This document shows, one piece after another, positions 1 to 12,133 of a stretch of 64,000 bases of DNA. A program made the translations under genes and the position numbers. A model generated the notes under the pieces. That model was not told where the DNA came from. It saw nothing but the letters and a program-made list of their open reading frames with translations, and made no database searches. Source of the DNA: Amoebophrya sp. A120 (lineage: Eukaryota; Sar; Dinophyceae; Syndiniales; Amoebophryaceae). Position 1 is the first letter of the stretch, and each line of letters opens with the position of its first letter. The stretch lies in the NCBI GenBank assembly GCA_905178155.1, contig CAJINV010000012.1:1802492-1866491 (forward strand), given 5' to 3'.

Positions 1-108
1 GCATTACAAATTTCTTTCTCAAGGTAAATCCGCATTACAAATTTTATTTCTCATGCTGCGGAAATTTGTTATGCGATTTATACTAGTACGATGCTTTTGC
101 ATTTCGTA
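1..108. mobile_element. Introner, family B (left part outside window)
   Basis: The right end of a family B element: CGATGCTTTTGCATTTCGTA stops at 108. The internal copy of the CATTACAAATTT word seen in other family members is present. It lies between exons of the 1-5750 gene. Confidence 0.75.
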
Positions 109-3100
109 TTGTATCCACCGTCGCGAGAACTGATTCGCCGGGAATCAATTTCGCACAGTAATTCACCGCTTCGTCCCGAGAGAAATCAGACGCGGACGAT
201 GCTATCGAGACCTTCCGAAACGCCATCCCGGTGGCCTCGCTGCAGGAAAAGCCAGCAGGACAGGCGTTGAGTGTGGAGTCTGCGTTAGTTCCTGTAGCTT
301 ATGCTCTACAAAAGTATCGCACTCGTACTAATTGCAACCATGCATGACAAATCTTGTTTCTTCGCCAAATCAGCATTACAAACTCCATTTTTTTCTGAAA
401 GAACTTGTATTGCGATTTATACTAGTACGATGCTTTTGCAATGCATATAGCTCCTGTTGTTCCGACCACTATATCGTTGTTCGCATTCGGGTGCTTCTCG
501 ACAAATTGCCCCTCCTCAAGCTCCAGGCTGTCGAGCGCGAAACTGACGAACGGAAAGATTACGTCGCTTGTCGCGATGTCGAGCGTAATTTGACTAGACC
601 CAGCGGGGAGAGACACCGCAACTGGTTTCGTGTAGGCCCAGGACCTGGTGTTTTCTCCTTGAGTGGAGGACGTGGTGGAGAAAGTACTTTGGAAGGAAAC
701 AAACTCCCCATTGCTGGCGTTGTTGGAAGCGGGGAGGATCACGGTCGAGTTTAACTGTTATGAAAGCCTCAGGTTGGAAATTCTCAAAGTTGAAATAATT
801 TGTAATGCAAAAAAACGATCCCGGTCGACGCCCCCCTTCTAGTCGGCGCATGACAAATCTCCGGGGCACGTGAGGCGTGTCTGTCATGCTGTTTAGTGCA
901 AAGGGGTGCCCCTTCTGTCATGCTAGTCAGCAACCCAATCCTTAGCACGTAGCAGGACAATAGTCAGCCCCCATTGCGATTGCGTGCTCTGCAATACAGT
1001 CAGTCTATGCGTCGCATTTCATGCATTACAAGTCATTTCAACTTTGAGCATTTCCAACCTGAGGCTTCCTTAACTGTAGGCTTGCGGACAGGGTGGCTTG
1101 CGACAAGTACTGGGCATTCGCCGTGTTTGAGGTGTCAACGGCTAAGGAGTAGCGGAGTCGTATCATATGCAAAGACGTCCCCCCCCATAGTCAAGTTGGG
1201 AACGTAGCAACACAAATCCAGAAGTTTTGGGAGCCACGCATGACAAGTTGCGGTCCGTAGTGTCGTGCATGTTAGCAAGAACAGCCGCATCACAAATCCA
1301 TCTGCTTATCCTGTTTGCAGCATTACAAGTGCCAAAACACGATTGGAAATGCCTCCCTTGGAGACGCGCATTACAAATGTTCCTGCAATTGCAAATCTGC
1401 ATGACAACTCTGGGGTGGGGACGTTTTTACACAGGATAAACCGAACCAAATAGATTTTCGCGGTGCAGGTGCTCGTCTGAAAGGTCAACGAGAATCCTAT
1501 GGAGAGGAAAAAACCCCCCTCCCCATATCGAAAAGGTATGTTTGCGAAAATTTGTCTTGCTGACTTGAGACCACAAATCACGTCTGTCTTGCAAGAAGAC
1601 AACTCCACAGGCTCTGCCGCATTGTGCAGGCGGTTTGTGATGCTGTTGGGCCTACAGCATAGACGTTTCTCATGCTAAGCGCTAGGCCAAAACTTCTCTA
1701 CTCAGGCTTGGCAGGAGCCTGCAGTCCTCTACTGCAAGACAAACGTGATTTGTATACGCAAATCCAGCATCAGAAACTTCCGTTTGATAATGGGAGGGGG
1801 GATTTTCCCTTGTGATAAATCCGCCAAAGCTGGTTCCCGAGACCTGCACATACCCCGACCCAGAGAACCCGTCTGCGAAATAGCCGCCCGGGGTGGTTGC
1901 AGCCGCGTTTTGCTTGGTCGCTAGAGTCGTGGAGCCGAATATGGCCGGAGTGACCGCACTCGTCTGCTCGGCTTGGTATACCCCGTCGCAGAAGTCTTGC
2001 TTGCTGCCATTGTCCGCCGCGACGATTCTGACTAGTTTCCGTCTCGCCCCGAACAGGTTGGGATTTCTCTCGCGGTTCGGGGACAAGGAGTAGTACGAGG
2101 GAAATAACCCGGTGGTGCTGTCGAAGATCGGATCTCTGATCCCAGTAAAGCCGGTGTTGTCAGGAATCAAGACGGAAAACTCCAATTTCTCGCTTCTCCC
2201 CCCGGTAATGGTGGTCGCGCCGGAGATCGGACCGTACTTGGCCGCGAACTGGGCGTTTTGGGTGGTTGCGGCGGCAACACTGACCGAGCTGTCGGCGGGA
2301 AATTGCTCGACACTCGCGTCGGTCGCGGCTAAGTCGGTGAAATAAACGAAAAAAGCGAGGTTTGTGAAGGAAGAGGATGCTGCATTTGCGTTGGTGACGG
2401 AGAAGGTCAGGTTGCCGCCGATTTGGTCGACATTTAGATCGTAGTCGGTGAATTCCACGTCTGTAAATTCTAGGTGGTTCAGGTTATTCGCGTCGGCAAG
2501 CAGAACCGCGAACTCCGCCGACATATAACCGGAGAAAAGCAAGAGAAACAGCTTGACCCTCCGCAGGAAGCGAATCATGAATTTGATCGAGCAGACGAAG
2601 ATTTTATGGAAAATTTCGAGCAGTCTTGTCAAGGAGCAAGAGGTAGCGTCGACCGCTTTCGACGCCAGTCGTTTCGCGGTCGTGGCCGCCGTTCCTGCAA
2701 ATGACGTAGTTCTACTTGTCCTTCCAGTTGTTCCAGAAGTTGGCTTCTTCGTTCTCCGTGTAGAGTCGCCCCTGGAGGTGGACGACGATGAAGTTGTACT
2801 CCTTGTGCAGCAGCAGGAGCTGCAGAATATTTTCTTACTACACGACTTTCTTGTCCTCGAACCGCAGAAGTCCACCTCTCGTTGTTCTTTAGAGCAAGCA
2901 GTTGTAGGTCTATTAAACCAGGGTCGCTGCAGGTAGTTGTACAACTTCTCTCTCCAAGACACGACCCTAGTTGCCCCTGGCTGTACTGCTGGTGGGGAAC
3001 TATAACCTCCAGGCGGTGGTCCTGGCTTCTTCGGTGCTGTGGATGCGCTTGCAGTAGTTCTTCCCCCCGCCTCCAGGTCGCGGCCTACCTGCACATGAAT

Positions 3101-5750
3101 CTCGTCCGGCGAAGTAGTACAACTCTTTCTCTTTTTTCTCCTTCCTTTACCGCGAGGCAGTTCTTGTACAGACGGCTGGCACGACAGCAACTCCTGGGGA
3201 CAGATCTTGCTCTTGTCCATGATCTTTTGAGACTTACAATTAACCTCCTGTACCTGTTGCTGTTCTTCATCTTCATCCTTCTTCCGGTGAAGGGCGGGTC
3301 GTGTTTGTCGTTTCATCAAATTGATGCCGCGCTTGTCTTCAGTGGCTGCTAGTTATCAAATGGAAAAGTGTCTGGGTCTGGAAACTTGTGATGCTGGGTG
3401 GCGTCTCATGAGGCCACAAGTGCTGGCTCAGCATGACAAGTTTCTGAGCTTCTAGGTGTTGCCTATTCTGCATGACAAGAAACTGCGCTTCTGCATCACA
3501 GAAAAATGGAGCTCTTGGGTAACGTGCATGACAGAGTTAAGCGTCATGTCAGACAAGGATGACAAACATACATTCTTCCAGACCCAGACATTTATTTTGC
3601 ACTTGATACTTTTTTCTTGTTTCTAGGGACAAGAACCGGAAGAAACGAGCGAGCGTTATTTTCACCACTACAAGCTACTTTTCTCTCTTGTTTCCTCCTC
3701 GCGGGGCAGAAGTAAAGACTGTACGAACCACCGTTTGAGATAATTGTCGTCCGAAGACAGTTGAAGCTGTCGCCAATCTTCGATAGCCTCGCCCATGATC
3801 TTCTAGCAGCAAATTTGATTTCGTTTTCTTCACCCGCGGGGGCATCATCATTTTGATCTGCGCTAACTGTAGCATCATCATTTCGATTTACGCTACTTGT
3901 ATTTTCCTCGTGCGCCGTTGGTCGCTGTTGTACTAGAAGTTGTTCACGTGCAGCAAGAACTCCGCTGTTGTTTGGATTGTTTTTTCTTTGCGCCGGCTTC
4001 TGCTTTTCCACATTTCGGTAGAAATCATAAGCAGATCTCCTGCAGCTGCTCCGTAATAGTTGAGGTTGACGACCCTTGTTCTGAAGACAACCACGACGGA
4101 GGTCTTCCTCTTCTTCAGACGAGCTACTAGCTGTACTGCTACTGGCTGTAGTACTGCCTGGCGACCGTGTTGCCGTTGTTGCGACGTCTTCGCCGTCTAT
4201 GTCACCTGCGGTAGAAGTGAGCTGCCAGCATCCCTTTTTTGTAGTTTTTCTTTTTCGTGGAGGTGATTCAATAATAAACGGAAAATGGGTTTTAGTGCTT
4301 GTATTTATCAACTGCAAATATAAAGATCTCTGGGCCTGGAACAAAGATCCTGTATAAACAACGCGTGTGCAAGATTTTCTTGTTCATTTTTCCAGAACAA
4401 AAATCTGTATTTTTGCAGGAGAGCAACAAAAGCTGCACAGAAGTTTTGTCATGACAAAGCGCAGTCTCAGCATCTAAAAATGGTAATGCGCACTAACCCT
4501 GAGAAAGGGTTTGGAAAAAAATTTGTCATGCTATACTTACACAACTGCGCTTAAAAAGGGCGCACTCACTGATGTTGACCATTCAGCATTACAGCTTTCC
4601 AGACCTCCCAGACGATCCCATGGTTGCACTTGCTAGTATTTTTGCCAGTCGAAGAATCACAGCTGATGTTGTTCGCCTCGGAAGAACCTGCAGTACAACT
4701 GCGGTATTGTACCAGGCAATTGGTGCTGCTCGACATAGAGGGACTATTTCTACGACTGCAGCTTGTCCTTGTTGGACTACTTGTACTTTGGCTAGCAGCA
4801 CCTCGGTGCACAACTGGTCGTGGTGCTCCGCAACTCCAACTAGCTTGTGGTGATTCCTCGTCCGTCGTGCTGCACGACGCTCTTCTATTTTTCCTGCACA
4901 AGAACCAGCTGCATCTACTTTTTCCCAATGTAGTACAACTTTTTCTCCTCTTCTGCTGGTCGACATCTTTCAGGCGGTTGTCGGTGTTCCGCCAACTCCT
5001 CGCGCAGCATGAGTAAATTCGTCGGGCCCCCGCAACAAGATGAGCAGCTTCTTCGTGCGTCGTAGGATTTGTGATTATTTTCTTTTGGCACGATGTGGTC
5101 GATGCTGGTGCACCAGCCCCGGCGCTCCTCTTCATCCCACAACAAGATGTAGTTTTTACGGGAAGTACAGCAGAAGTCTTTGTTGTAGTGGTTTTCATTT
5201 TTGATTTCGCTGCAGCAGAATGAACTTTGTCTTTTTCCGCTAGAAGTACGTCAGGAGTTGGTGCCCCACTTCTACTTGCTCGTGGTCCCTCTGGACCACG
5301 TGAAGTTTTCCTCTCCGGTCGCCGCAAGGACCTCCGACAAGGGCAAGGCGGAGCTTTTATCCTGTGTAAAAGATCATCGCCATTTTTCATGCCGAGGAGG
5401 CCGGAGGAACAATTATCTTCCGAAGCTGCATGGTCAACAACAACATCATCTCCAGATATTGACACTGCGCGTTTTATTCCCAAAGTTGTTGAGGACAGCA
5501 CTGCGTTCGTTGAAGTAGACCCATGTTCTTGACAGGGAGATGACACAGTTGCAGTTGCAGGACGAACACTACAACTTTCCTGGCCGTTACCAGAAAACTT
5601 CGCCTTGTTGTTCCCTTTCGCTTTCCTTCGTTTCGCGCGCGCGTAGATGTAGGAGCTGCTACAGTTGGACGAAGTGGCGGTAGAAGTGCCAGTGCTTGAG
5701 CTACTCGTCGGCATTTCACATGTCGTACTAGAAGTAGATGCCGAGGACAT
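1..5750 (-). CDS. Secreted/membrane protein with carbohydrate-binding-like beta-sandwich region, 3' end outside window
   Basis: Exons, in order of transcription, are about 4636-5750, 3609-4305, 1818-3353, 1439-1497, 1073-1160, 448-758 and 109-299, each separated by an introner; the gene continues past base 1. The start is uncertain. Met at 5750 opens a roughly 700-codon Ser/Thr/Arg/Lys-rich low-complexity stretch. Met at 2578 instead opens a classic signal peptide (MIRFLRRVK, then LFLLLFSGYM), and everything upstream could then be spliced 5' leader. Downstream the protein is rich in Thr, Ser, Asn and Gly with alternating hydrophobics, as in beta-sandwich adhesins; the segment KPVAVSLPAGSSQITL followed by FALDSLEL resembles family 6/35-type carbohydrate-binding modules. 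A Cys pair (CPAGFSC) follows. I infer a secreted surface or extracellular protein, with no enzymatic motif seen. Confidence is good for a spliced secreted gene and low for function. Confidence 0.6.
300..447. mobile_element. Introner, family B
   Basis: It starts TATGCTCTACAAAAGTATCG and ends ACGATGCTTTTGCAATGCATA. The 5-bp direct repeat TAGCT flanks it at 295-299 and 448-452. Removing the element plus one TSD joins two open exons. Confidence 0.9.
759..1072. mobile_element. Introner, family E
   Basis: The terminal inverted repeat is about 38 bp (AAGCCTCAGGTTGGAAAT and its complement at the right end). The TSD ACTGT is exact at 754-758 and 1073-1077. Confidence 0.9.
1161..1438. mobile_element. 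Introner, family C
   Basis: The ends TATCATATGCAAAGACGTCC and GGGGACGTTTTTACACAGGA(TA) pair as an inverted repeat. The TSD is poorly preserved (AGTCG against AACCG). Confidence 0.8.
1498..1817. mobile_element. Introner, family H
   Basis: The left end has a CCCCCCTCCCC run and the right end the matching GGGAGGGGGGA run, closing with TGTGATA. The TSD AATCC is exact at 1493-1497 and 1818-1822. Confidence 0.85.
3354..3608. mobile_element. Introner, family A
   Basis: The ends AAAAGTGTCTGGGTCTGG and CCAGACCCAGACATTTATTT are inverted repeats. The TSD is weak (CTAGT/CTTTT). The flanking reading frame stays open across the junction. Confidence 0.8.
4306..4635. mobile_element. Introner, family A (diverged)
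   Basis: The left end TATCAACTGCAAATATAAAG is followed by TCTGGGCCTGG. The right end CCAGACCTCCCAGACG runs on to GCACTTGCTA. The TSD GTATT is exact at 4301-4305 and 4636-4640. Confidence 0.8.
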
Positions 5751-6856
5751 AATCGCGGGGCTATTATTTTCTTCACACGATGGTAATTTGGATTTGCTCG
5801 TCCGAATCGAAGATCAACAACTCGTACTCGTCAGTCTGGCGGCCTCGAAGACATCAACTCAGCAGGAGAAGATGCGCCTTGCTGGCCAGGGTTCTTTGTT
5901 CCCCGGAAATAGAAGAGTACTTCTAGAGAAACTTCTACGCTCAACACAGCGGCGCGGCCGCATAGCACGAAGCCGATGTTGCGCCGAATGTGGAGGTCCA
6001 CTTTGTAGTTTTTCTTACACGCACCAGTTGTAGCTCCCGTAGTTCCTTGTCGTGGTAACTACGCAAGTTGTTGCTGGCAGCTCCTGCGACTGGACGACAA
6101 CAAACAACAAGAAGCACCAGAGCATATCTTTGTCTTCGCCGGCGTGTTCTTTCATCTTCCCTGAAAAGTGGTTGCTAAAAGGGAAGAAGAGCAGGCACCA
6201 CAAACACAATTACCGCATCGCGCGCACAATATAATTCGCGAATTTCCGTACACCTTGCATTCATCAACGAGGACGGTGCGCCGCGTAATTTGTCTTGCAG
6301 CCTTGCTCGGTGCTGTGCCGTCGTGTGTGTAGAAGTTTTACAGGTTCGTTCTTCTACGGTCTACGCCTGCAACCTCAGTGTCTGCGTCGTTCGGGTCTAC
6401 GGTCTTGTAGTTCTATTTTCACCGCCGTTGCATCACTCAACCATGCTCGGTGGAAGCCGGGCGCCAGGTATTCTTCAATGCCGGTAGTCCTTCGTGGTTG
6501 CTCGCGAGAATTCATTCCCAGAGGAGGTGTGACGCAAGCGTCTAGGATCCGCAAGCCGCTCCGAAAGAACTACAACCCCGCTGAGCAAAATTAATAGCAG
6601 AGCAAAGAAACGAAAGCAGAACGGCAAGATGTTGAGAACAAACTCCGTGAGGATCTTTTGGTAGTAGGGCGAGCTGAGTTATGGGGAAGGAGCAAGACCT
6701 AGCTCGTCGTCCAGCACACCTACTGACGAACAAAGGGCAACATGTTTATTGCGCATCTCCGGAGATTGATTTTTGCACAAGTAATATGACCGCATAACTC
6801 ACTTGTTTGCAATTTCTAACTTGTAGTCTGGCTTTGACTAGTAAGTACTTAACTTC
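5751..6856. other. Upstream region of the 1-5750 gene, no firm gene
   Basis: No convincing gene is seen. A 64-codon minus-strand stretch (6015-6209) with a hydrophobic start ends in a donor-like GTGTAAG and could be a first exon of the 1-5750 gene; this is not proven. Confidence 0.3.
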
Positions 6857-6971
6857 TATCCACAGAAAAAAACCCATCCGCATCCATTTTTTGCATGACA
6901 AACACATGACTTGATACGTGTTTTACATCAAAAATTGGATGTGGATGGGTTTTTTTCATTTTCTGTGGATA
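6857..6971. mobile_element. Introner-like element, family K, 115 bp
   Basis: The arms TATCCACAGAAAA and TTTTCTGTGGATA continue inward as the CCCATCC/GGATGGG inverted pair. The TSD ACTTC is exact at 6852-6856 and 6972-6976. It has introner architecture but no clear exon on either side; a short minus-strand reading frame (from 7052) stops just past it. Confidence 0.75.
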
Positions 6972-8289
6972 ACTTCTTCGCTGCACAAACTCGGACACGC
7001 TCATGCATCGGGAATTACAACTAGGATCATGCCGTATTGAAGATGGATCCACCGCCCCCCTGCCTGCCGTTGTTCAGGCGGCTCCCAACACCCGGCCTCT
7101 CTATCTATCTTCCACAACTTTTTGCTTATTCTCATCACTCGAGAGACTAAAAACACAAACAGCTGAACCTAGTATCATCGAACTGAACACCACTCAAAGA
7201 AAAAGAGAACGCGATGGATTTTTCAGGGCCTTGAACCTTTGATGCCGTGCCCGGGCACGGAAAAGAAAGAAAGAAATCATAGATCTTCTCCTTATTCGCT
7301 CTCATACTCATACAGACTACACAACAGAATCTTTGCATAGTCCTACCCTCCGGTTCCTCACTCTGGATCATCAATCTGGAAGACAAGAGCTCTCCTTCTC
7401 TCTTCCAAAAAATGAATCAAGTAGGATCATCTTCATTGTAAAAAAGACACAACAACTAACTTCCATCAGGAGGAGCTGGCCCCTGATGTAGTGAGCGCGT
7501 CGATCTTGCTCCATGATAAGTATGTTGAACATGATGGCGCGTCGCGCGAAGATCGCACCCACGAATGCGCGCTGATCCCGCGCGCCATTTATGAAATGCT
7601 TGATGATCCCGCACGGGGAGATCAAACGACCTATCCTTTAATGAAGTGAACAAGAACAACGGCCTCGGGAGGCGTCAAAAATAAATGCGCCCCGAGACGA
7701 GCGGGCGTCTGTGAGCGCGGCTCCGGCAGTCTTTATTTTTTTTTCCAAATTACAAAGAAACCCGTTCTGCCCAAGTAGAACTCCCACTTGGGACGATCGG
7801 TGGTCGACGAGCGTTCTTCCCACAATGCGGCTTTCCTGTTAATCAGCTTCGTTCTCATCCTCGGAGTTAAAAATTACAAAAGAAAGGCAAAGCGCCATCC
7901 TCGATGAATAATCATGCCATTACCAAAAGATATTAAACTGCAGACGCAGATGAAGAACAAAGATCATAGCGGGAATGAAAGCCAATATGGTGAAGCAAAA
8001 AATATGCTTCGGCCACAGATAAATATCACGGACCAAAACAGGCGATCTAGGGTTAAGATTTAGGAATATGCTATCAGACGTAACAACTTCACTTTCTTTT
8101 TTCTTTCGAGAAAATTGCATTGCTAAACAGATGAAATGACTACACTACCGAATCAAGATTAGTCAGGGTCCACGCACCAGCGCGGGAGCACCTGACCGAC
8201 ACCCGATTGGCAATGGAAAAAAATTGTATTGCATTATTTCCGAGACATCAAATACAGTTACAGTGCGATGCATTTGCAAAAATGCCTAG
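6972..8289. other. Intergenic stretch, no supported gene
   Basis: Only short overlapping open frames without recognisable features are seen. It holds one copy of a direct repeat shared with 11.8 kb (listed separately). Confidence 0.5.
7771..7913 (+). repeat. Direct repeat copy 1 (partner at 11828)
   Basis: It begins CCAAGTAGAACTCCCACTT, contains GTTCTTCCCACAATG and runs to AAAGAAAGGCA and CCATCCT. The copy at 11828-11957 matches in the same orientation with a few small gaps. The function is unknown. Confidence 0.75.
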
Positions 8290-11062
8290 TCAACTACATG
8301 ACCTGATGCGCGCCTCCTGCGGAGTCTCCTCCTGAGGCCCGGGAAGTACCAAATGCGCTGCTTTATGCCATTCCCATTCGTTGCTGGGCTGGCGGTATGG
8401 AATACAAATATGTCCGGGTCTGGAAATGAAGTCGAGCTCGTGAAGAGGCGTGCCTCGCTGTCCTGGAAAAAAATCTGTATTGCATGACCCCCAAAAATAG
8501 TTTAGCTTCTCGCGTCTACATGCCATCAAGGCGCAAACTGTCATGTGCACCCCTAAGTATGACGGAGTGCAGCTCTAAAAAGTTGGCATGCCTGGCAGCA
8601 GTTGCCCTCAACACATGATCTCGTAGTGCATTCATTCACACCAACTCCGCAACATCTACTTCACGAGTGTGGTAGCTCCGACCCAGATCGATATTTGCAA
8701 TGCATAAGCGGACGGGCCGCTGGCCGGCGACCGAACGTGTCCCGAACCAGGAACGGGACGACAGGCGGCGGGCGGGGCCTGGAACAATCTTCATATTCCA
8801 TATCCAACAGTCCTTTTCTCTTACCCTTAATTTTTTCCTTTAGGCGGTTGATGTGATGCTCCGCGCGACAGTTGGGCACGTTTAATCCAACGGCGAGACA
8901 GGCAGCGACACCAAAACAGGGGCAGGGAATATGTGAGTTTCCGGCACACACGAACGCCATGCAGCCAATGCTAACCCCACTTAGCGAGCAGCACAACCCA
9001 CAACCGTCTTGAAATCTGGAATGACCATCTTGCTCCAAGCAATATCCTCTGTAAAAAAATATCATCGATCTGGGCCTGGAAGGTTCAAGAAGCTAAACTA
9101 CCATCTTGTTGTGATCATGCAGCACACTCTGATTGGTCTGGACGAGGACGCGAGAAAGCTTTTTTGCCCCTCAACCCATAATTATCCGATTGCGATTTGT
9201 GTTGCTGCATGAATGCCAAAAGTTCTTGTCCTTTTTTGCTACTCAAACAGCGCGTCTCTCCCCTTGCGGGCTAGGCATCAAGCAGGAGCCCCCTGCTGCG
9301 CAATAAGACTTCCACAAAGAACGCTTCGGCGTGCGTGCTACAGCTGCTACATCATGCAAAAATGTGTAAAAGCATAAATGCTACATGATCCAAAAACAAT
9401 ATCCGCATGGCAAACCCAAACATCTGCAAGCTTCCTTCCAACCCCAGGCATATAATTCCAATGATTTCGATGGATAGATAGAGCCGTCTTATTTTCTCTT
9501 TCCGCCTTGCAATTCTTGCGAGGAGAACCTGTCTCCGCCGCTCACCCGCGTAATCACGACCAATACCACTACGATTACACACTGGGCACCCTTTCGGCTC
9601 GGATGCTGTGCCCTCTGCGATCCAGTTCTTCCCGCATTCCCAGTGCAGCAGGTGCCGGCGTTGCGGATCGCCGCAATTGTTAAAATAATACGTCCCAAGG
9701 TCTTGCTCACGCTTATGGGGTTGTTCTCAAACGTGACATTTTCAAGCGTAGTTACATGCAGTTGTGATGCAAAAACTAGCAAAAGGGAAGGTGAAAGGGG
9801 GGAGCTTGGTGGTGCACGTCCCGCACGACAAATTCGGCACAAATTTCCATCGACTGTTTGGCGCATCACGAATTTGTCATGCCAAGTGGCTTGATCATCA
9901 TCATCATGTGGAGGCTGATAGGTCTTTTGCATGCCAAATCGTGTAACATTGTATGAGAATGTAGGGTTCGAGAATTATGCCATAACCATCGGGATGAATC
10001 TCTTCGTGGTATCACTCGGAAAACAAGAAGTACAGTCATGATACCAGCAGAAACAAATCGCATCTGTAGCATCACTGCCTTGCCCTTGTGCGCTTGTTTA
10101 TTTTGCGTTACAAAAATTTTTAGGTGTTGTTGGCTCCTGTGTTGCCCAGCATGTTGACAATATCAAACGCTCGTGCTCTGATGTACCTGTAGAAGTCGCA
10201 GCTATCGTGCAGCATTTTTTTTACACAAGCTACATTTTTGCGCATGACAGAAAATTCTTTCCGATATATGCTATCTTTCTATAATACTGGTCGCCGCATT
10301 GAAGAAGATTACAGTGTTTTCAGTGACAGGACGTCCACTTCAGCATCAGAAGCTCACTTTTAATTCTGGTATGATGTTGTGTACTTGATTCCTGTTAGAT
10401 ACGTGACAAATGACGCACACGTCATCGTCCTCGTCCGCGTTTTCGTCGAGAAGGGGCGCTGTTGTTCCTGTTGGTGCACATGGTGGTGGCTCGTCGCGAG
10501 TAGACTCAGATGAAGAAGAGCAAGACGAGGAAGAAGATGAGGAACAACTTCTCGCTGCAGCCGTTCCCGTTCCCGCAGCACCTACAAAAGGGGTCGCCCT
10601 CGTTCCTGCTTGTGGCGCTGCGTCAGTTTGTAGTAGAAGGGGCACAGCACCTCCTCTTTTATCAAATGCAAAGTCGTCTGGGTCTGGAAGGATGTAACTT
10701 GTAGTTCTGCATTTGGATTCCAAAAAAATCTGTATTGCAGGAACAGCGAATGCGAAAGAGGTGCGCTTTTTGCTACGCGGCGGGCGGGGCATATCTCATG
10801 TAGTATGGGCATCCGAAAGCTGTCACAAAATCTGTGATGCTAGGGAATGCATCAGAGACATCGCTGGTGATGCAAAATGTGCATGACAAACTTCCAGACC
10901 CAGACATATTTGCAATTCATATCTTGCCCGCGGCTGCAATGCCTGTGCGACTGGGACAAGTACGCTGTAGCCGACGTCAACGCAGCACGAGAGGCAACTA
11001 CAGGCGGTAAAAAGATAAACCGCAAGCATCTTCTTCACTTGGCTTTTAAGAACCTTCGCCAT
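8290..11062 (-). CDS. RING-finger protein with N-terminal signal/anchor and Cys-rich hydrophobic C-terminus (probable E3 ubiquitin ligase)
   Basis: Exons are about 10922-11062, 10403-10659, a middle exon within 9985-10100, 9477-9713, 8707-9059 and 8290-8395. The start Met at 11062 leads a signal or anchor segment (MLAVYLFTACSCLSCC). An acidic, Ser-rich linker precedes CVICH, the first half of a RING. A canonical-looking donor (GTATCT) follows CVICH directly. The second half, HLLHWECGKNW then GCPVC, is in the 9477-9713 exon. A Cys-rich hydrophobic segment follows. RING proteins pass ubiquitin from an E2 to a substrate; membrane location is inferred here. The middle exon's frame and the exact junctions at 9060-9476 are not resolved. 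The four introners in the gene are of families A and D. Confidence 0.65.
8396..8706. mobile_element. Introner, family A
   Basis: The left end ATGTCCGGGTCTGG and the right end CGACCCAGATCGATATTTGC pair. The TSD is GGCGG/AGCGG (4 of 5). It joins the last two exons of the RING gene. Confidence 0.8.
9060..9476. mobile_element. Introner, family A (diverged, 417 bp)
   Basis: The left end TATCATCGATCTGGGCCTGG and the right end CCTTCCAACCCCAGGCATAT match family A with several changes. No TSD is recognisable. A canonical acceptor (TTTACAG, minus strand) lies just outside the left end. Confidence 0.55.
9714..9984. mobile_element. Introner, family D
   Basis: The left end TATGGGGTTGTTCTCAAACG and the right end complement CGAGAATTATGCCATA match family D. 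The TSD is weak (ACGCT/ACCAT). It splits the two halves of the RING gene. Confidence 0.75.
10660..10921. mobile_element. Introner, family A
   Basis: The ends TCGTCTGGGTCTGGAAGG and CTTCCAGACCCAGACATATT pair. The TSD is TCTTT/TCTTG. It interrupts the RING gene after its signal segment. Confidence 0.85.
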
Positions 11063-11827
11063 TTTTCAATTTTTCTGGCCGACTACACGGAGGTGTCCTC
11101 AAACAATCAAAAACAACGGCAGTGGCAAGGATTTTATTTGACGGTAAATACTTATTTACGTGTGTAAAGTAAAAGTAGTCTACTGGATCGACTCGCACTC
11201 GGGATGCAAAAAAAAGATGTGGCAAAAAGATACTTACCCTCTTGCAGCCATTACGTTCTTTTTTTCCACTTTACTGAGTTTTCACCTGGTTATTTTTGCA
11301 GCAAGATCCCTATAGCAAGTTGGCGCGCCGACCGTTGTAGTCCACTCAGATACTAAACCATTTTTTGAAGTAGATTACCGAAGTTTTTCTACGAGCTTGA
11401 TTAGGATCAACATCTTGATCGATACGTCTCCGCATCTGCCTCCGAAAAAAGAACAGAGAAGCACTCATTTTCTCGTTCTTACGACCGGTCGCGATTTCAA
11501 CTTCTTTCCGAAACAAAAACATCTTCATACCGATACCGAGGACCACCTTGATCTTCGAACTGGTTCAGTTCCACCTCCATCGGACGATCCCTTTATTGAT
11601 CATTTTGATAAAGCTGACCCCTTTGATTTCCTTTTTATTTTGATGTTGAAGCTGAGGTCGAGACGACCGGTGTCAGGTTGACAAGTTCATTTCGGCGATA
11701 TATGGTTTTAATGATCACCAAGAGCAAGAACAACATCAAATGCGGCGATGTATGGTTTTAAATACTTAATTTCCAACCATACGCTTTCTGATTTTCATTT
11801 TTCTTCCACATTACAAGCCCGCGGCTT

Positions 11828-11957
11828 CCAAGTAGAACTCCCACTTTGGACGCCTGGTGGTCGACGCGCGTTCTTCCCACAATGAATCAGCTTCGTTCTC
11901 GTCCTCGGAGTTAAAAATTACAAAAGAAAGGCACAGTGCCATCCTTAATAGATAATT
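11828..11957 (+). repeat. Direct repeat copy 2 (partner at 7771)
   Basis: It has the same order of shared words as copy 1 (CCAAGTAGAACTCCCACTT, GTTCTTCCCACAATG, ATTACAAAAGAAAGGCA), with a short internal deletion relative to it. Confidence 0.75.
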
Positions 11958-12100
11958 CAATTATACAAAAGAAAGATCAATCAATCAAAACGCATTATCA
12001 ATCCGGTCTCGTTTAAGGAATTCTTGTCGGACATCTTCGAAAAATCGCGGATGTGCGTGTGTTACTGTCGCTCTTCTATTTCTACTGGCCGGGGGAGGCT

Positions 12101-12133
12101 CTTCTCTACGTGGAAACTGCCCACGTAGAGAAG
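12101..12133. repeat. Short perfect hairpin
   Basis: The 13-bp arms CTTCTCTACGTGG and CCACGTAGAGAAG are separated by 7 bases. There is no gene context, and the role is unknown. Confidence 0.6.

Noticed and set aside
9352-9476. C-terminal membrane tail of the RING protein (hydrophobic frame ending at 9352)
   Set aside because: This stretch lies inside a family A introner, so the frame is intronic; the gene continues at 9059.
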